This document shows, piece by piece, positions 61,316-64,000 of a DNA stretch of 64,000 nt. A program made the position numbers and the translations under genes. The stretch covers positions 71,231 through 135,230 of the forward strand of contig DFMO01000010.1 in assembly GCA_002375695.1 (NCBI GenBank), written 5' to 3'. This DNA is from Flavobacteriaceae bacterium UBA3591. Its GTDB lineage: Bacteria; Bacteroidota; Bacteroidia; Flavobacteriales; Flavobacteriaceae. Below the pieces are notes generated by a model that was not told the DNA's origin, made no database searches, and saw only the letters and a program-made list of their open reading frames with translations. Numbering within the stretch: position 1 is the first letter of the stretch; each line of letters opens with the position of its first letter.

Positions 61316-63445
61316 ATGGGAAGAGATTTAACATACACAAGAAATATAGGAATTGCCGCGCACATTGATGCAGGTAAAACAACAACAACTGAACGTATAC
61401 TTTTTTACACGGGTGTAAACCACAAGTTGGGTGAAACACACGAAGGTTCTGCAACAATGGACTGGATGGAGCAAGAGCAGGAGCGTGGTATTACCATTAC
61501 TTCGGCTGCTACAACGTGTAAGTGGAAGTTTCCGATGGAAAACGCAAAGCCACTGCCAAATACAAAAGAATACCACTTTAATATTATCGATACTCCTGGT
61601 CACGTAGATTTTACGGTAGAGGTGAATCGATCATTACGTGTTCTTGATGGTTTGGTGTTTTTGTTTAGTGCAGTTGATGGTGTAGAGCCGCAATCTGAAA
61701 CTAACTGGAGGCTTGCAGACAACTATAAGGTGCCACGTATTGGATTTGTTAACAAAATGGACCGTAGTGGTTCAGACTTCTTGGCTGTTTGCCAGCAAGT
61801 TAAAGATATGTTAGGGTCTAATGCAGTGCCAATTGTATTGCCATTAGGTGATGAAGCAGACTTTAAAGGTATTGTAGATTTAGTAAAGAACCGTGCGATT
61901 GTATGGCACGAAGATACTTTTGGGGCTACTTTTGATGTGGTAGAGATTCCTGAAGATATGAAAGAAGAGGTTCGTGAGTACCGCGGCAAACTTATTGAAG
62001 AAGTTGCTGCTTATGACGAAAACCTTTTAGAAAAATATATGGAAGACGAAGATTCTATTACTGAAGATGAAGTGCACGCTGCGCTTCGTGCTGCTGTAAT
62101 GGATATGAGTATTATTCCAATGATTTGTGGTTCTTCTTTTAAAAACAAAGGAGTTCAGTTTTTAATTGATGGGGTATGCCGTTACTTACCTTCACCTTTA
62201 GATAAAAAAGGTATTGTTGGGGTAAATCCAAAAACTGAGGAAGAAGAATTACGTAAGCCTAGTGTTGATGAGCCATTTGCAGCCCTTGCATTTAAAATTG
62301 CTACAGACCCATTTGTTGGTCGTTTAGCATTCTTCCGTGCTTATTCTGGTCATTTAGATGCAGGTTCGTATGTACTTAACAACCGTACAGGTAATAAAGA
62401 GCGTATTTCTCGTATCTACCAAATGCACGCTAATAAGCAAAACGCAATTGATTTTATTGAGGCTGGTGATATTGGAGCTGGTGTAGGTTTTAAAGATATT
62501 AAAACCGGTGATACCCTATCTGCAGAAAAACACCCAATTATTCTGGAAAGTATGGATTTCCCAGATCCAGTAATTGGTGTAGCTGTTGAGCCAAAAACCA
62601 AAGCCGATGTTGATAAATTAGGTATGGCTTTAGGTAAGCTAGCTGAAGAAGATCCAACCTTCCAAGTGCGTACAGACGAAGCTTCTGGACAAACTATTAT
62701 CTCTGGTATGGGTGAGCTTCACTTAGATGTACTTATAGATAGATTAAAGCGTGAGTTTAAGGTTGAAGTAAGCCAAGGACAACCGCAAGTAGAGTACAAA
62801 GAAGCTGTTACAAGAGTTGCCGATCACAGAGAAGTTTACAAAAAACAATCTGGTGGTCGTGGTAAATTTGCTGATATTGTATTTACACTAGAGCCAGCAG
62901 AAGAAGGTAAATTAGGATTGGAATTTGTTAACGCTGTAAAAGGTGGTAACGTACCTAAAGAATTTATCCCAGCTGTAGAAAAAGGCTTTAAGCAGGCAAT
63001 GTTAAATGGACCGCTTGCTGGTTTTGAGGTAGATGCTATGAAGGTTACTTTAAAAGACGGATCTTTCCACCCTGTGGATTCAGATGCACTGTCTTTTGAA
63101 TTGGCTGCAAAATTAGGATTTAAAGAAGTTGCCAAAAAAGCTGGTGCTGTTATTCTAGAGCCTATTATGAAACTTGAGGTGCTTACACCAGAAGAAAATA
63201 TGGGTGATATTGTAGGAGACCTTAACCGCCGTCGTGGTACTATTGCAAGTATGAGCGATCGTGCAGGAGCTAAAGTTGTGAAAGCTGAAGTGCCACTTTC
63301 TGAAATGTTCGGGTATGTAACTACATTAAGAACATTATCATCGGGTCGCGCAACATCAACAATGGAATTTTCACATTATGCTGAAACACCTTCTAATATT
63401 TCAGAAAGTGTTATCGCAGCAGCAAGAGGAACCGCTAACGAATAA
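61316..63445 (+). CDS. fusA: Elongation factor G
   Basis: 709 residues. GTPase motifs AHIDAGKTTTTERIL (~15), RGITITSAA switch I, DTPGHVDF (~90), NKMDR (~144) and GSSFKNKGVQ. Domain III-V landmarks are MGELHLDVLIDRLKREF (~463) and GYVTTLRTLSSGRATSTMEFSHY (~663). It drives ribosomal translocation. This is the canonical copy of the str operon, directly after rpsG. Confidence 0.98.
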   Translation: MGRDLTYTRNIGIAAHIDAGKTTTTERILFYTGVNHKLGETHEGSATMDWMEQEQERGITITSAATTCKWKFPMENAKPLPNTKEYHFNIIDTPGHVDFTVEVNRSLRVLDGLVFLFSAVDGVEPQSETNWRLADNYKVPRIGFVNKMDRSGSDFLAVCQQVKDMLGSNAVPIVLPLGDEADFKGIVDLVKNRAIVWHEDTFGATFDVVEIPEDMKEEVREYRGKLIEEVAAYDENLLEKYMEDEDSITEDEVHAALRAAVMDMSIIPMICGSSFKNKGVQFLIDGVCRYLPSPLDKKGIVGVNPKTEEEELRKPSVDEPFAALAFKIATDPFVGRLAFFRAYSGHLDAGSYVLNNRTGNKERISRIYQMHANKQNAIDFIEAGDIGAGVGFKDIKTGDTLSAEKHPIILESMDFPDPVIGVAVEPKTKADVDKLGMALGKLAEEDPTFQVRTDEASGQTIISGMGELHLDVLIDRLKREFKVEVSQGQPQVEYKEAVTRVADHREVYKKQSGGRGKFADIVFTLEPAEEGKLGLEFVNAVKGGNVPKEFIPAVEKGFKQAMLNGPLAGFEVDAMKVTLKDGSFHPVDSDALSFELAAKLGFKEVAKKAGAVILEPIMKLEVLTPEENMGDIVGDLNRRRGTIASMSDRAGAKVVKAEVPLSEMFGYVTTLRTLSSGRATSTMEFSHYAETPSNISESVIAAARGTANE

Positions 63446-63456
63446 TTATTTCAGCA

Positions 63457-63762
63457 ATGAGTCAAAAAATAAGAATAAAACTAAAATCTTACGATCACAA
63501 TTTGGTGGACAAATCTGCTGAAAAAATCGTAAAGACAGTAAAGAGTACTGGAGCTGTAGTAACAGGACCAATTCCTTTACCAACACATAAAAAAATCTTT
63601 ACAGTACTACGTTCTCCACACGTAAACAAGAAGAGTAGAGAGCAATTTCAATTAAGTTCATACAAGCGCTTATTGGATATCTACAGTTCTTCTTCAAAAA
63701 CAATTGACGCTCTAATGAAATTAGAGTTGCCAAGTGGTGTAGAAGTAGAGATTAAGGTATAA
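63457..63762 (+). CDS. rpsJ: Ribosomal protein S10
   Basis: 101 residues. MSQKIRIKLKSYDHNLVDKSAEKIV, TGPIPLPTHKKIFTVLRSPHVNKKSREQF and the C-terminal LPSGVEVEIKV. It starts 11 bases after fusA, so the str and S10 operons are joined; tufA is not between them. A 195-base spacer with two hairpins separates it from rplC. Confidence 0.98.
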   Translation: MSQKIRIKLKSYDHNLVDKSAEKIVKTVKSTGAVVTGPIPLPTHKKIFTVLRSPHVNKKSREQFQLSSYKRLLDIYSSSSKTIDALMKLELPSGVEVEIKV

Positions 63763-63763
63763 G

Positions 63764-63781
63764 TTCCCGCGAAGACGGGAA
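63764..63781 (+). repeat. Short REP-like palindrome after rpsJ
   Basis: TTCCCG / CGGGAA around CGAAGA, starting one base after the rpsJ stop. It resembles the short GC-rich palindromes dispersed in many bacterial genomes. Only one copy is in the window, so repeat status is an inference. It could also stabilise the 3' end of the str mRNA. Confidence 0.4.
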
Positions 63782-63881
63782 TCTCATAAAAAACTATGTT
63801 TTAAACTGTGAGGTGCCTGTCTTCTCTGGAGTAAAAATGTCCTCAACGATGGTTGTGGAAAAACGGAAACAAAATAATATT

Positions 63882-63914
63882 CAGGGTTGAATTTATTTTG
63901 ACCCTGTTTTTTTT
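63882..63914 (+). terminator. Terminator-like hairpin between rpsJ and rplC
   Basis: CAGGGT / ACCCTG, extended by four pairs including wobbles, followed by eight T. It lies 43 bases before the rplC ATG, and I see no TAnnTTTG promoter after it. Complete termination here would cut off the S10 operon, so it is either an attenuator or leaky. Confidence 0.6.
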
Positions 63915-63957
63915 AAAAAGAGAATTTAAATAAGTAATAATCAATAAATAATTAAAT

Positions 63958-64000
63958 ATGTCTGGGTTAATTGGAAGAAAGATAGGGATGACCAGCATCT
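63958..64000 (+). CDS. rplC: Ribosomal protein L3, cut by window end
   Basis: Only the first 14 codons are present (MSGLIGRKIGMTSI). This is the conserved L3 N-terminus, and it is in the expected place after rpsJ in the S10 operon order. Confidence 0.9.
   Translation, partial: MSGLIGRKIGMTSI

Noticed and set aside
1..64000. CRISPR arrays, insertion sequences, prophage, integrons or toxin-antitoxin modules
   Set aside because: No regularly spaced repeats, transposase, integrase or phage structural genes were found on either strand. The MazG-like gene is in a metabolic operon without an antitoxin or toxin partner.

Overview
The window comes from a low-GC member of the Bacteroidota, almost certainly the family Flavobacteriaceae. 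The evidence is gliding-motility genes (gldA, gldB, gldC), secreted proteins with type IX secretion (T9SS) C-terminal sorting domains, a SusC/SusD pair, a dcw cluster with the flavobacterial gene set, near absence of Shine-Dalgarno sequences, and promoters of the Bacteroidota form TTG-N19-TAnnTTTG placed just upstream of start codons. I cannot name the genus. The content is overwhelmingly chromosomal core. I see no phage, insertion sequence, CRISPR array or defence island.

Layout. 1-1556: the end of a head-GIN domain protein, convergent with gldA. 1690-4327: a bifunctional DAHP synthase/chorismate mutase gene behind a terminator/antiterminator-like leader, then rsgA and dtd. 4462-10195: a tight operon of two DUF3857/transglutaminase-like secreted proteins, a MazG-like pyrophosphohydrolase, a small membrane protein and aroA. 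10335-15168: queA, a T9SS-secreted trypsin-like protease, rlmN and a T9SS adhesion-like protein. 15479-21175: a polyprenyl diphosphate synthase, an ECF sigma factor with a probable membrane anti-sigma partner and a beta-barrel protein, then dnaG. 21179-25600: a LuxR-type regulator with an altered receiver, nadE, gldB-gldC, engB and an alpha/beta hydrolase.

25708-41385: the division and cell-wall (dcw) cluster in the order mraZ, rsmH, ftsL, ftsI, murE, mraY, murD, ftsW, murG, murC, ftsQ, ftsA, ftsZ. It is preceded by four phased GTGGTA boxes that look like the MraZ operator, and it lacks murF and ddl. It is followed by yqeY and tRNA-Arg(TCG).

42218-60191: accessory and maintenance genes. These are a decayed two-repeat MliC-like lipoprotein gene, pirin, yceI, a DUF1569 protein, radC, a deacetylase-fold protein without its metal ligands, a YjjG-type nucleotidase, an envelope trio (lipoprotein, DUF5723 barrel, secreted protein), rarA, a rhomboid protease, rlmB, a SusC-SusD-lipoprotein uptake operon and an Omp85-family protein. 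60295-64000: the str operon (rpsL, rpsG, fusA) running into rpsJ and the start of rplC, with a hairpin at the mRNA 5' end and a terminator-like hairpin between rpsJ and rplC.

There is no clearly new multi-gene system here. The most interesting signals are regulatory or are loss of catalytic residues: the aroG-type leader, the MraZ operator, dnaG with a non-AUG start and no zinc ligands, the receiver with Glu at the phosphorylation site, the paired active and inactive transglutaminase-like proteins, the degenerate deacetylase, the inverted repeat around the yceI start, and the rpsJ-rplC attenuator-like spacer.
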